Notes: generated by a model not told the origin, from the letters alone. 64,000 nt of DNA from Diogma glabrata (GCA_963693315.1 OY856188.1:3879335-3943334); one strand, 5' to 3'. Numbered from the stretch's first letter, positions 21,735 to 34,605 are shown. Numbers and translations are program-made.

Positions 21735-24700
21735 TTTTTGTTCCAAGTAAGCTCATGAGTTCATGAAATAATAAAGAGATTCAAATTACGCACCTTGTTC
21801 TGTGGTAATATACAACGGTACTCCAAATCGCGAGATGTGCTGATCGACTAGGGCTCTAGCTACAGTCGTTGCTCGCACATCAACAATCGGAATTGCTTCT
21901 GGCCATCTAGTAAAACGGTCAACAGTTGTTAATACATATTCATATCTATAAGAAGGAGGTAGACGCCCCACGATGTCTATATGGATACGATCAAATCGAC
22001 CGATCGTTGACATGCCTGCATGTTTTAGAACACGAACACCTCGGTGGGACAAATTATGTAAATTGTAAAAAATATTGCGTATTAATTCATCTGGGATATA
22101 CGGACGAGGTTTTCCCAAGGTAATCTTAAACCAAATTGACTTCTGGGCGTGCTCACAAGAAATGAGTTCCAATTTTAACTTAAAATTTTTATGTGTTTTG
22201 TATAGACAACAAGTGCTGAAGTTCTTTATCGGACTCCTGAAGTTGAATGAGTTGAGAGATATCCAACCCGGTTAGACAAAGAGCCATTCCCTCAAATGAC
22301 CGTGAAAGTGTATCCGCTACAACATTCCCTTTTTCTGATATATGTCTAATATTAGTGGTAAGTTGCGCCACATAGTCCAAATGATGAGCCTGTCTACGAC
22401 TAGTGTTCCATCTTGGATGATGTAATAGCAGTAGTCAGAGCAAGCAAATATTGCTAAAAGCTCACGATCGGAAGCAGAGTATTTAGTTTCAGCAAGCGAA
22501 AGCTTGCGAGAGAAAAATGCTAATGGCTGCCAACATTTATCTGCATACTATTCTAGTACTGCTCCTATCGCAGTACCTGAAGCATCCGTTTTTAATCAGA
22601 AAAATGAGTTCTGTTGAGGATGTGCCAGAAGTGTTGTATGTTCCAGTACTTGCTTGACAAAGTCAATAGCTGCACTACATTCAACAGGCCAAGAAAATTT
22701 TTCTTTCTTGCCTTGTTTTATAAGGGCTGCGAGGCTAGTAATTTTGCCAGTTTTGGTATAAACCTATACTAATAATTTACCATACCCACAAACCGATGAG
22801 CCTGTTAGACGGATGTTGGCTGAGGAAATTTTCTAATAGCCAGAAATCGATCCTTAGATGGTAATATGCCATCTGCCGAAATCTCATGGCTTAGAAAATT
22901 TAGGGTAGGAACACCAAAAACGCATTTAAACAGCTTGATATTGATATCGAAATCATTAAGTTTCTTGAAAAGAATGCGTAAATGTTTCTGGTGTTCATTT
23001 GCATTTTTACTAGCCACCAAAATATCGTCAATATACACGAAAACAAAGTCCAACTCCTTACTCAGATCATAAGGCATACTAATGAGCTCGAAAAGACCAA
23101 CCGACCTTTTCTTTAACCGGTCAAGAGGACCGTTATTGCAGTTTTATGTACATCTTTTGCGGCTACAAGTATTTGGTGGTTATATGGGGAATAGGATACC
23201 GATCTGGGGAATATGAATATGGGGAATAGGATACCGATCCTTTCCGCATTAATACGGCGGTAGTCCTCGCAAGGCCTCTAATGATTTTGCTCTTTTTTGG
23301 GTACAAGATGGAGTGGTGACGGTACATATGAGGAAGAAGGGTTTACTAATCCTAGTTTAACCACCTGATCAAACTTGTTCTTGGCATTGCTGTTTTTTTC
23401 AGGCTCCAACCGACGTGGTCTAGAAAAAAGAAGGCGTCTTTCAGTGATTATATGATGAACCACGATGTGTTTTACTGGGCCGTCATATCTGGGCTCCATA
23501 GTAAAAGCGGGGAACTCTTGGAGAATGGATTCATACGTTCCAATTATGGTAAACTGTTTTGCTGTTAATGTTTTATCATTCGATAGATAGTTGTCACCGT
23601 ATAAATGAGGTTCTTTCATCAAGCAAGCGCTTACGCTTGAGGTCGACAATCATGCCAAATTTTGAAAGAAATTCAGCACCTATTTTAGGTTTATTGACTG
23701 ACACAACGACAAATGAATCGAGACACAGCAATTTAGTACCAAAAGTCTTAATATTAGAACCATTAGCGGTAGTAAGGACTAAATGTTCGTCTGGTGAAAA
23801 ATTTTTAAAATAAAAATTTGGGATGACTAAAATTTCAGCTTCCATAGAAATTAAAAATTGTATCGTATTTCTGAAATAACGAACGAACATGCGGCGATTA
23901 TCGTTAGTCCCATCATTAGCCGCAACAGTAGAGAGACTTTTTAGTTTTCCGAATTTGGTGTGTTGAAGCAAGAGTTGTGATAGTGACATCGCTTTTTGTA
24001 ATGTTTAACTTGCTGTTCATAACGTCTATGCCACCAACAAATGTAGCTAGCGGCAGAACTAGACGGTTTAAATGATCTGCTAGTACTTCGTCGACATGAC
24101 GAACTTCTATCCCGTCTATATGAACTACCTCCGTGACCACGTTCAAGGCGGTCTAAGCGGAAGCGTAGTTCAGAAATTGATTTGGTTAAGTCTTTAACTG
24201 AGTTATTTAAACCATTTCTTTTGTGCACGTGATGATGAAGTTTGGCTTGTTGATGCCTGATTCTGGTCAACGTTGGCACAGAATTGGGATTCTGAGGGAC
24301 GTGTTGGGCCCCAGTAAGACGTTTTTGCAGCGCGTATTCCTCGAATTAAGACGCAAATTCCTCGAAACAGAGGTTATATATCAGGTTGTGTAACAGAGCC
24401 TCTGTCACTGCTAGGAAAGATCCGATTTTTGTCCCAGCTGGTGGTAGAATCTGGAGGAAGAATCACTTCCTATGTCTACCTTATAGTCGCAGACTACGTT
24501 CAGAGTCAGTCTCTATTATGTGACTGCATTTTTTATAGCGTCGTATTTATTAGTCTTTGGACGGTTTTTTATTAGGTGCCTAACCAGTGCGATTATACTT
24601 CGCGGAAGCACTGCAACGACTTTAATGTATTTAGTTTTGTCGCTGATTAATTTCCGGCTTTCAAAGTTGTCTCAGCATGGAGAAGCCACAACTCAGGATC

Positions 24701-24941
24701 ATCTTCCCAGAATGAATTCAACTCAACCGCATCCATCGTATTAATTTGTGACGATGTTGCGATTGAGAGTCTTGTTTATGTAAAATTTTATCATCTGGGG
24801 GTGCCATTTTATATGGAATAAACAGATAAAAAAATCTATAGGAAGCCGAAAAAATTTTTTTAATAAAACGAGAGTAAAAGAAAATTTTTGCATACACCAA
24901 ACCAACGCTGATTAATTGAAGTGCACAGAAAAAACTTTTCA
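21735..24941 (-). pseudogene. Gypsy copy B gag-pol, inverted segment
   Basis: Minus strand, right to left: gag start ATG at 24807 (MAPPDDKIL), capsid piece FWEDDPELWLLHAE, CHCC-type zinc motif CWWHRRY (about 24040); protease region near 23860 where the expected DTGA reads SMEA, so the catalytic Asp is lost; RT with [13 protein letters not shown] (about 23045-23010); RNase H remnants; and integrase with [27 protein letters not shown] and [16 protein letters not shown] down to 21790, then HELMSLLGTK to 21735 in another frame. Many frameshifts. The integrase continues on the opposite strand from 24942, so this segment has been inverted. Same family type as the Gypsy at 44.7-50.2 kb. Confidence 0.85.
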
Positions 24942-25475
24942 ACTTGGAACAAAAACATGCGGACAACGGCTTACAATCCTAAAGCCAATGGAACAATGAA
25001 AAGGTTCCATAGACAGCTTAAAGCTTTTCTAAAGGCACACGGTAATACCCTTAATTGGAGTGACACACTCCCAATAGTTCTACTTGGTATTCGGTCGTCG
25101 ATTAAATCTGATCTTAAATGCACTCCAAGTGATCTTGTCTATGGACGGAGCCTTAGTATTCCTGGAGAGCCTACTATGCATTCGGAAGGTAATTCGTCAG
25201 ATCCTTTAACGCTGGTCGGTATTTTAAAGCAGACTATGCACTGATCTATCGCTAAAGAAACTCGGAAAGGTCCAAAAACAAGTCTAGTTTATCACCACCA
25301 TATGATGGCCCATTTAAAGTAATAAAGCGTTTCCGAAAATAATATTTAATCGAAATAAACGGAAAAAAAATTTCGACTTCTTTAGACCGACGTAAGCCAG
25401 CACACATGACTGACGTTATAAGACCCGAGCATCGAGAAACTACAAAGCAGTTTCATTTCAAAGGAGAAGATTGGT
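24942..25475 (+). pseudogene. Gypsy copy B integrase C-terminal part, opposite strand
   Basis: Plus strand: RTTAYNPKANG (24960-24992), KRFHRQLKAFLKAHGN, LPIVLLGIRSSIKSDLKCTP, then VIKRFRK (about 25318-25340), MTDVIRPEHRE and FKGEDW before a stop near 25478. This is exactly the part of integrase missing from the minus-strand piece that ends at 21735. It follows the same ACTTGGAACAAAAA found in inverted orientation at 21735-21748, which marks the inversion breakpoints. Frameshifts at about 24955 and 25244 make it non-functional. Confidence 0.85.
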
Positions 25476-25479
25476 AGCA

Positions 25480-27452
25480 GAACAGCTATATGTACCCCCC
25501 GGTACCCCAAGGTAATAAAACCACTTTTGATTCATTGAATCTCAAGTTTCTGGTTAGTGCCTCACCACATGTTCAACATTAAGAAACCAAAGTTAAGCTG
25601 TTTGCAAAGATCGGTGACAACTCATTCACATTAAAATACATATGTACTCCGACACTGAATATAAAATAACTGTACATTTTTGTTTTGTTCACCCTATTTA
25701 TATATTTTATTTATCTTCTTTATTATTATATAAATGTATATATAGAGCAAAAAAGTAACACAGTTGGTAGTTTTTTCGGGGCCAAATATTCAGACGATCG
25801 ATTATTTTGGCTGTATTTTCTTTTAAAATGTTTTTTTTTCGGTCGATCTTGAAATTTATTGATCAGGAATCGATCAAATTGGCGATCGTGAAATATTTGG
25901 TTTCTTTTTATTTATTTGTAACATATAAATATTTTCGTTTCTTTTGATTACATATATAAAAAGTTGACTTAGATAGGAATTTTGGACAAAGAATGATTTT
26001 ATGTGGTCATTAACCTAAGTGAATTATTTCAGTTATTTACAGAAAAACGATTATTGTTTTAAGGTGACACTTTTATGTTGTTTTTGATTTAAATCAACAA
26101 AGGGTTGTACAATGAACATATATCAGTAGAAAGCGATAGCCAGTCTGAAAAGTTTAAATCCTGAATGGCATAATTATCTTCAACCAGTATTTCTTCGTTT
26201 TTCAATCGATTCTAGTGCTTCTTAAATTTTGTCTACACCCAACATTGAAGCCCTTTTCCACAATATATTTTATTTATTTTTACCTCCATCGATTTAAAAA
26301 AAAAATTGAAGTTCCTAACAGCATACAATCAATAATTTAATATAGCAAATCCTCAAAAAACATGGATAAAGCAAAAACTTGATTAATTCATACATCCTAC
26401 TTCCTCATCATGACAAAACTAACAATATAATAATAATACTAACAACAACAAAAAATTCGCGACCCCCACGTCATATTTTTGTTGTTTTGATAAAAAAAAA
26501 ACACAAATAAAAAATCCATTGCACACACGACAACATTCAAATTTTAAACGTTGTGCTCAGAATACCTAATTTTTTTTTTGGTATGGAAAATTCAATTGAT
26601 GCTATAACAGTGAAGAAACGAAACAAAAATGATGACAATCAATGATGATGATCACGAATCACGGATGATGGTGAATGAAAAAAAAAAAATTATGTAAAAA
26701 AATTATTTCAGTAGAGACATACAAAACATTTATTTCGTTATTCGAAGGATGAAACAAAACAACAACAAAAATTTAAGGATCCACAAATTTTTTTTTCTGT
26801 GCAAAAAACTTAATATGCGAATTGTGTGTTGGAGTTTGTGTATAGTTTTTTTTTTAGTTGTTGTTGCGAATAGAATTTCAAAGAAGGTTTTCCCCATATT
26901 TTTGTGTTTTTCTCCTACTTATTCAGTCAACAACATCATCATCATTTTAATAATGATAATCACGAAGTGAGATGAGATGAATGTCAAGTGGAACTATTGA
27001 ATTACTAAACGATTATGAAAACTGTTTTACAATCAGGTTTTTTGATTCACAGTTTTGTTATCGACAAATAATTGTGTCATCGTGACTCGGAAGGTATATT
27101 GTAAATTTGGGTTTTTAATCTTTCGTTTTTGTTGAAGAGAACACTTGGGTATACTTTTATGTGGTATACTTTTATGTTATTTGTCAAATATATCTCTCTA
27201 GGATCATTTGATGATTTTTGGTTGGTTACAATTAATTTTAAATCAATATCTCTGAATAGCTGAAAGAATCATTCTAACTGGGGCTTGTGGAATTATGGTT
27301 TACCATTTTGTCGAATGTTGTGAGTTCGAGTAAGATTTAGTTGATCTGCTCAGAAAATTGCTCACCCACAACTTATTTGTAGAAACTCGTCATACCAGTA
27401 ACCTTTCTTCAATGGTGCAACGGATCAAGTTTGATCTGATGCATCGCAGTAC
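25480..27452. other. No recognisable gene; AT-rich with GATC-rich motifs
   Basis: Possibly begins with Gypsy copy B 3' LTR remains (not delimited). The remainder has poly-A/T runs, clusters of CGATC motifs (25790-25900) and repeated GATGATG units (26640-26670). No coding signal found. Confidence 0.5.
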
Positions 27453-27575
27453 CTTAAACGGTTGAAAGGTTGCGGATAAAATCGCGCCTTTAACCTTAAC
27501 CTTCGTCGCCAAATGTACCAAATTTTGCATCGTTACCGAGAATCGTTTGCTATCACCCTGAACCATCGAATCAAT
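27453..27575 (-). CDS. Candidate internal exon of a host gene
   Basis: Read on the minus strand, a good acceptor (TTTTTTACTTTCAG) is followed by 123 bases, 41 codons without a stop, and a GT donor in AAGGTACTG. The peptide starts IDSMVQGDSKRFSVTMQNL and ends ILSATFQPFK. It is clearly richer in GC than its AT-rich surroundings and looks like normal protein, unlike neighbouring open frames. Its length is a multiple of three. The donor is not strongly canonical; reading on past it stays open to a stop at 27390. I do not recognise the protein. It is the best sign of a host gene in this window, transcribed right to left. Confidence 0.5.
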
Positions 27576-29774
27576 CTGAAAGTAAAAAACAAAAATTAAG
27601 AAACCGAACTTCACATCGAACAAATTCAAATTGAAATGAATCCAAAAACATAGAATAAACAAAAAGAAGGAAGAAAGCTATTATCATCATTCCAAAGAAT
27701 ACATTAAGAACATGAAAATTAAATTTTACTTTTCAATAATATTCGAAAAATTTTCCATAAATCAACTATAACTTCAATTCGAAAAATTTTACGAGCAAAA
27801 CAAATTTTTAATCTTTTCGTTTAATGATCGAAAATTTATTAAATTTTCTCGAAAAATTTTCCAATAAAAATTGTTTATAATAAATTTCAATCTTGCGGTC
27901 ACAATCAATTGATTATTATTTATTTTTATTTTAATTATTAAATTTTTAACAATTTTTTTTTTTCGTTTTTGTTAAAACGTCCATTTATGGTTTGTGGCTA
28001 AAAATGCAGTGACAATTTTTTTTTGTTGTTATTTATTTATTAATAAGTTGTTGTTGTATCATTTATATATATGAAAAAAAAACGTGAACGATCGAATGAT
28101 GACGATGATTGAGTTGAGATCAAATTTGTATGATTATTTCTTTTAATTTCGATTTACCATCTTTGTCGCATATTATTTTATGATTTATGTATGACATCTT
28201 GTAATAATAAAAAATTCTATAATTTTGATAGAAATATGATATGATATTTTTTATTAAATCAAACGATATGATTGTTATAGATAAAGTTTAAATATATTGA
28301 TATTTAATTATCGTTGATATACCGAATATGGAGAGCAAATATGATCAGTACATATTCTGGCATAGAGATACGAAAAAAAAAAACAAAATTAAAGCTCGAT
28401 CAACTTAAAGAAAACTAGCTTTTGAATGAGATGTGTCGGTTAAATCGGACAAATACTTCTGGTCCATTTGTACTTTTGACTAATGATTTCGTAATAAATT
28501 TGATTGAGTTCTTTTAAAAGTTTTTATGCAGCTTAAAACGTATATGAACATTCCGTCGCCCTTAAAGCACTAAATTTATCAGAAACTGCACAATATAAGT
28601 TATAATTTATATCTTTAACTATTTCGTTTGTTGTACAATTTTTTTATGCCACCACAGTAGGCTGAAGCTCAACTCTATTTGTATGAGTTTAAGGATTAAT
28701 GGTATAAAAATGGATCGATTATCGGAGAGATAATAATTTTTGTTTATTTCTAAGATCAATGGTTTCCGGATGTAATATATCCAAAATATTCTTATTTTTA
28801 CCTTTAGATTGCACATGTAAAGAAAGGATCATATAGTTAGGTCTATATTAATTTTTTAGAATAGTTTTAAGAAAGTAAAGTGTTCTTTTGCATTCACGTT
28901 GAAGCATCGACCAGTTTGCCCTATATATTTCCATAAAACTTTGACGCTGAGTTGTGCTCAATTGTTTTTAGAAATAGTGCAACCAGTTCTAAGCAGAGAT
29001 AATCGATAGTATTGTGATATAAAATAAAAGTTCTAGCAAAAAACACTAACTATATAAATCTGTACCACAATATTGTTACAAACAACAATAGTTCATAACA
29101 ATGCATAAAACAAATTACAACAATTAACATAAATTTACATACATTACTTTCCCGAAACCTTCATACAAATATATCTACAACTAAAATCAAAATATAAAAC
29201 GCATTAAAAACCTTTGGGTGGTTTTCTGTTTTTATTCGAAAGTAAATCCAACTCGATGCAACCACATCCACATATATCTAAGTTTTTTTTTTCTTTGGAA
29301 TAAAAGTTTTTTAATTGGTTTTCTTTATTGAGCGTGACACAATAGCGATGAATTATTAGTTGATCGACATTGATCGATGGAACGATATTTATTAGATTGA
29401 TAAAAATCAGAACAATATACTTGTGTAACGTTAAAAACAGGATACATATATTTTTTTTCGTTGTCTTAAACAAAAGTTTGTTGATCGTATAAATGGTATA
29501 AAAAAGGAATATAAAAATTAAGATCAAATCTATTTGATGTATATTTTCTTATTTTGGAGGATTTTCTTTTGCTTAACAAAAGATTAAGTGTGATAAAAAA
29601 TACGTCTACTGTTTCTTATCCCAGGTACAATAACAACAAACAGATCTCTTATGATTTTATGGTAATTTAATTTAAATTTCTGATATTATAAGTTTGTACA
29701 GAAAATGCTATAAGAAAAATTTATACGTAATTTTAATTTGTTTCCAATATGCTACGACAAAAACCGCATAGGGA
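27576..29774. other. No recognisable feature
   Basis: AT-rich sequence with poly-A/T runs. Would be intron if the candidate exon at 27453-27575 is real. No repeat or coding signal that I can support. Confidence 0.5.
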
Positions 29775-30000
29775 AAATCACGAGTGGTTAGGCATGCTGA
29801 CCAAGACTCAAAAGTTCCGGGTTCATTCCCGGTGAAAGAAAAGGAGTTTTTCAGGTTTTCTTGAAACCCGACCTGTAAATAAGCCAATACTGAATACATT
29901 GATGAAATTACAATGGTGAGAAAATTTTTGAACGACCACAAAGAAGATTGGCGTAATGGACTTAACAGTCCAAGCATATAATACCTTGTTGTAATCCTTG
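29775..30000 (+). repeat. tRNA-derived SINE
   Basis: A-box-like GAGTGGTTAGGCATG (about 29781-29795) is followed by a near-perfect B box GGGTTCATTCCCGG (29819-29832), the internal pol III promoter of tRNA-derived SINEs. The downstream body contains a small hairpin GGACTTAACAGTCC and ends near TATAATACC. The region between the boxes does not form a good anticodon arm, so this is not a functional tRNA. Confidence 0.6.
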
Positions 30001-30275
30001 CTAAGAAGTTTTGCTCAAGATTTCATTTATTTCAAGTTAGCACTGACTTTCAAGTTTTAAAATTTTGTCTTTTTCTCCTCATTTTAATTGTTAGACATTT
30101 GATTGAATTAGTAGTTTTTAAATGCGGAGAAAAATGTAATCATATTATTTTATATTATAAATTGTATACTAATTACTGTTATTATTTTAGTGAATAAATC
30201 CTTATATAGCTCAATTTGATTTTATTCCCTCCGTTTCTATTCAATCTTTGTCGTTTGGTCAACATTATTTATTCA

Positions 30276-31680
30276 ATTTATGAATATTACACCAAGAGCT
30301 AAACCAAGGAAAATGTTGATAGAGAATAATCAGAAAGATGTCAATGCTCAAGGGGATGACGCAAATCGAGCTGCTGATTTCTAAACGCCTAGTACCGTTG
30401 CACCAGACACATCTATGTAAGCAATGTTGGCAGAATTAATGTTGCAAATCAGTGAAATAAAAATGGAAATGAAACACGAGGAAATGAAGAACTCGACAAG
30501 AAACGAACCGAATGATGCTCTGAATGCTGGTCCGAATGTAGAAACAAGCACAGCAGTAGTGCCAAGTCTAGCCGCCACAGTTACTAACATTCAATCAGTA
30601 ATGGATTTGTTTTCAACGTCAACAGATCCAGCTTCTTTGCTGTCGTTAATCGCAGGAGTTTCAGCAAGCTGTACGCAAACGTCAAATTTCTGTCAATCAG
30701 TACCTCTTTCTTTATCAACAATGCCAATAGTTTCGAATACATTATTGCCAATGCCGACAAATATAGTTTCGTCAAGCTGCTTTCAAACGCCGGTTGCTAG
30801 TCAAGCAACTCTACAAGCTTCTGGAATTAACAGAAATGTCCAATGTGGTTTTTGATTATGGCATTTAGTCATTTGCTAATCAACCGTTAATGTATTCTTG
30901 AACATCGTATCATCAGTCAAATGTGATGCCATTCACATAAAATTTGAATCCTTCAAATCTTCAGACGTCAGCAATTCATCAGTATGGTGTTCACGGAGGA
31001 GCAAGATGGAAATTGCATCCTCTACCAAAGTTTTCTGGTAATGCTGAGCAATGGCCAATTTTTGAGGCAAGTTACCGTGATTCAAATGCTGCTTTCCTGT
31101 ACACCAACGTCGAAAACAATTTTCGTTTTATGAGGCACTTAAAGGACGTGCATGAGAAGCTGTGGAAGGATTGCTGATTTATCCTCAAAATGTCGGAGAG
31201 ATTATGAAGAAGTTGGCGTTCGAATTCGGAAGACCTGAACTTATTGTTAAATATCAGCTTGAGAAGATAAAAAAATTACAAAATCTTGATGAACATAGCT
31301 TGGACCAAATAATCCTATTCTCCAACAAACTTTCAAACATGATCTCATTCCTTTAATATTACCGTAGTAGTCATCATCTAGGAAACCCTATGCTTTTGAA
31401 GGAGCTCAAAATAAGCTGACTAATACTAAGAACAAAATGAATGGGTGCAATACTCTTATTCTTTGGGAAGGCATGCTAACGTCATTGACTTCAATCAATG
31501 GTTATTCAAAGTTTTGATTTGTAATAATTTTTTACATATTGCCCCGGAATACTCCGAATATGATGATGAAAAAGAAACTGATTCTAACAAATCTCATGCT
31601 GACAATGAGCTACCTCAAACCAATGTTAGCAAGTAAGCTGCAGTCAGTGAACAAGTCGCTGATATTAAATTTAGCAATTG
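30276..31680 (+). pseudogene. BEL/Pao copy D, gag fragment
   Basis: Plus-strand pieces: coiled-coil-like start (30424) with LMLQISEIKMEMKHEEMK, a Ser/Thr-rich linker, then the gag core with LPKFSGNAEQWPIFEASYRD (31023-31082), ENNFRFMRHLKD, LLIYPQNVGEIMKKL and FGRPELIVKYQLEKI, ending FSNKLSNMI. These are the conserved capsid blocks of BEL/Pao gag. Zinc knuckle and pol are absent, and a stop or frameshift splits the core near 31175. The linker style resembles copy A, so it may be the same lineage. A deleted, inactive relic. Confidence 0.8.
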
Positions 31681-31741
31681 TGAAGAAAAAAAGTTACAAC
31701 TGACGACGAGTAGCTTAGAGAAGACTTGTGGTCGTTAATCG

Positions 31742-31955
31742 TACACTGATAAAAAAATTCGGCCACTACAACCTGTTTTGTGCCAACCGTATGTTTTATG
31801 TCACAAATCACAATAGATTCAAATTCGGTTTTTGCTTCTTCAAATTCGGTTTTTGAAGAAAAGACAACCGAATTAGAGGTTATTGTGACAGAAAACATTC
31901 GGTTGGCACAAAAGAGGTTGTAGTCACCAAATATTTCTTTAACTGTCGACGTATG
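31742..31955. mobile_element. Palindromic MITE-like element
   Basis: Left arm ACTACAACCT, TTTTGTGCCAACCG and CAAATTCGGTTTTT; right arm carries AACCGAATT, CGGTTGGCACAAAA and AGGTTGTAGT as complements. The two arms cover about 85 bases each and the AATTCGGTTTTT block is itself duplicated at the loop (31835-31856). No coding capacity. Confidence 0.7.
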
Positions 31956-33440
31956 ACCAAACCAAAAGATGATATTGCTGACCAAAAGATGAGATCTGAA
32001 GCTCCAGGATGGCCAAATTTGTGAGATCTCTCTGTACCATAATTCTTTGCTTAATTGATTTTAAATCATAACTAAGGTAGTTCTTTATTGAATTGAATTT
32101 TCAGCGTATATTATATATCATCAATAAAATAAAATTGTGAGCTGGGGAAGGATGAAAAATCTTTTATGGCCAATACGAATGCGATACGTCATATGAAAAA
32201 GCAATAACTTTAAGAAACATTGCAATTTCTTTTAAAATTTTGCAGTGCGCAGTTTTATCAACTTTATCAACTTTATGTTGGTTATTTTCACGACACCACT
32301 GGAATCCTTTCCCACATTTTCGTCGCTAACAACATTAATCCACTGGTATTTAGTTTTAAAATAATTTAGTTGTTTATCATCCCAAATATGTAACAACGCA
32401 GCATCACTTAAAAGCATTAATTAATCTAAAAGCATCATGCTTGCACGTTTCAATCATACAATTTAACACAGATTTAGTGTAGTATAGGTAGCCATTCACT
32501 ATATAAATATTTCTAGTATTAAACATGTATTTACAGCCAATTATAAAAATAAAAATGTATTTAAAAAGAGAAATTCCCATACAATAATATACAACAATCG
32601 GTACGGAAAATTTTGAAAATTTTAATAACCGGTACGGGCGTACCATTCCGTACCGGCTGAATATCACCACTGAGTACAAGCAACTTAAAAACATATCATT
32701 TTCATTCAAATGCACTAGTGAAATAGAAAATAAAAAGATATCACTCATTCTTGTAAATCAAGATCAGCATTTTCCATCAAATACTAAACATTTAATTTTT
32801 GTTTGAAATTTAATAATTTCCTGCATGTTAAAAAAATATATTATTTGTCTGTATATATTTTTCAATTATGCAAGTATAGTTTTGTACTTTGATTCTTCTG
32901 CATATATGTATAATGAAATAACATGAAAATATAATTGTCTTCATAGGAGTGAGATGAAAAAATAAAAATTTTGCTCTTAGGAGTAAGAACAAAATAAAAA
33001 AAATTTAGCTTGTGAACAAAATATTAATGCGTCTAAATGACGTTCAAATAAAATAAAATTGTAAATTCCGTTTTATTATAACCCTTCAGAAAATCCAATA
33101 TTAGTAGGTCCGTTTCTTTAGTGTTGCATCAAAGCATTTGCACTCTGGATACTAATTAAACCACAACTAATTTCCAAAGGACTTATAACAATACTTTAAA
33201 ATCCGTCTTTTTACCTTCCAGCACTTAACGTTTATTCAACTGCTGGGTTAACGAGTAATACCGCTCTTAAAATTTTACTTTATAAATTTAAAAAAAAACT
33301 TTTACTCAATTCAGACGAAGAAACCATAAAAGGTGCCAACATGAAGAACTAAATAATCACTGGCGATGTATTGAAACAAGTCTAAGACAAACTTGCAGCA
33401 ATAAGCATAGAATATGGTTTACGATCACTCAGTCGTTCAT
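31956..33440. other. Mostly unassigned; one hAT-like end
   Basis: AT-rich non-coding sequence. At 32625-32672 the minus strand begins CAGTGGTGATATTCAGCCGG and carries a GGTACGG/CCGTACC palindrome, as known hAT-type ends do; the other end was not found. Open frames at 32232-32748 show no recognisable domain. Confidence 0.4.
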
Positions 33441-33449
33441 TACAACAAT

Positions 33450-33580
33450 GTAAGGCTGTAGTCGTAGTCCAGTTCGTAGTCACCCACTTTCTGGGGTATT
33501 AGCATATTTTTTTTAATCATTTAAGACTCTTAAGACCGGTTCGCATTAAATACCCAAACCAAGCAATCGTATTGGAAGTT
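33450..33580 (-). pseudogene. Decayed LINE fragment, same family as 56.3-59.6 kb
   Basis: GTAGTCGTAGTCC, TGGGGTATTAGCAT and CCCAAACCAAGCAATC align in order and spacing with 56393-56510 in the 3' part of the LINE RT gene. The fragment corresponds to the region encoding its WFGHV and GRPRGRPRLQW blocks. It is too short and diverged to encode anything. Confidence 0.6.
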
Positions 33581-34090
33581 TAATCGCAATCCCAAGCAAT
33601 TTTTACCTTCATGAGGTTTATCCGCTTACAGCAATCCTTTAAATTTTAAAGTCAACTCATTAAAGAAACTTAAGAATCTAAGAATGGTAATAATCAGGAA
33701 AAAAGCATAATACGACAAAAAACGAGCATTTTTATATCTTTAGGCCTTAATTGCAAAAAAATCCATTCCATAATTTACAATATGCAAGTAAATTCAATCA
33801 AAATATTAGCTCATACGAAATGCATAGCGACCGCCACTCTTGTATAAGAAAAGTTTAAAGATTTGTTGATTACCTTTTACTGTATCACACAAGCTCTCCT
33901 ACATTTTTTCTCAATTGTTTTAGTTTCATCCTCCCACTAATTGAAAACATGAATGAACACGCATTTAAATGAGATTGATCCATCTCATTTTCATCGATTT
34001 GTCATTTGTTTTTTTTTTAATCTTCTCTTTTGTTTGTTTATTTTTGATCTAATTATAATAGATAACGGTAATTTTCAAATTGAGAAAAAG
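33581..34090. other. No recognisable feature
   Basis: AT-rich sequence without coding or repeat signal. It lies just upstream of the tentative first exon at 34198, so promoter elements could be here, but none can be named. Confidence 0.4.
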
Positions 34091-34197
34091 TAGTTTTGTT
34101 TTTCTTTAAGTGCGTGAAACAATTTTCCTTAAAGTGTATAAGTTTTTATTATATTAATTTTGTGGTTTTAGTGTGATAAAATAAAAATAAAATAAAT

Positions 34198-34249
34198 ATG
34201 TTTTCGATAAGTGAAAAAATGTTAATTTGTGTGTTTTTGCAATCCACAG
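34198..34249 (+). CDS. Tentative first coding exon with signal-peptide-like start
   Basis: ATG at 34198 opens MFSISEKMLICVFLQST, followed by a strong donor (CACAG then GTAAGAAAG at 34250). The short hydrophobic run LICVFL after a charged start resembles a secretion signal. The exon ends in phase 1. Downstream acceptors that keep the frame exist at 50983 and 54258. The evidence is only splice-site quality plus composition; with no homology this could be chance in AT-rich DNA. Confidence 0.25.
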
Positions 34250-34605
34250 GTAAGAAAGACGCGCAATTATAATTTATGACGCCATTACAAAAAAAAATAG
34301 TTAATCCTGTTTTAAAATTAATTATCCTGTTTTGTACAGAAACAACTACGCAGTACACGTTTATGTAACATTTCCAATAAGAATTTTTAAGGATATTGTT
34401 TTCATTTGATCTTTTAAATATAATAGGAGGAAAGTACGGTTTGTGTGGTTACTGGTTTACTCAGTGGTTTAATGTGATAAATTCTTTTACAGAATATTTA
34501 TAAAATCTATTCCGATACCAGAGGTTCATGTAACAATCAACTAAAACCATATTGTTTTTGTTTAAAAAAAAAATATTTCCTTACGCTAACCGCTCTTTAG
34601 GCCTT
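34250..34605. other. No recognisable feature
   Basis: AT-rich sequence without coding or repeat signal that I can support. Confidence 0.45.
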
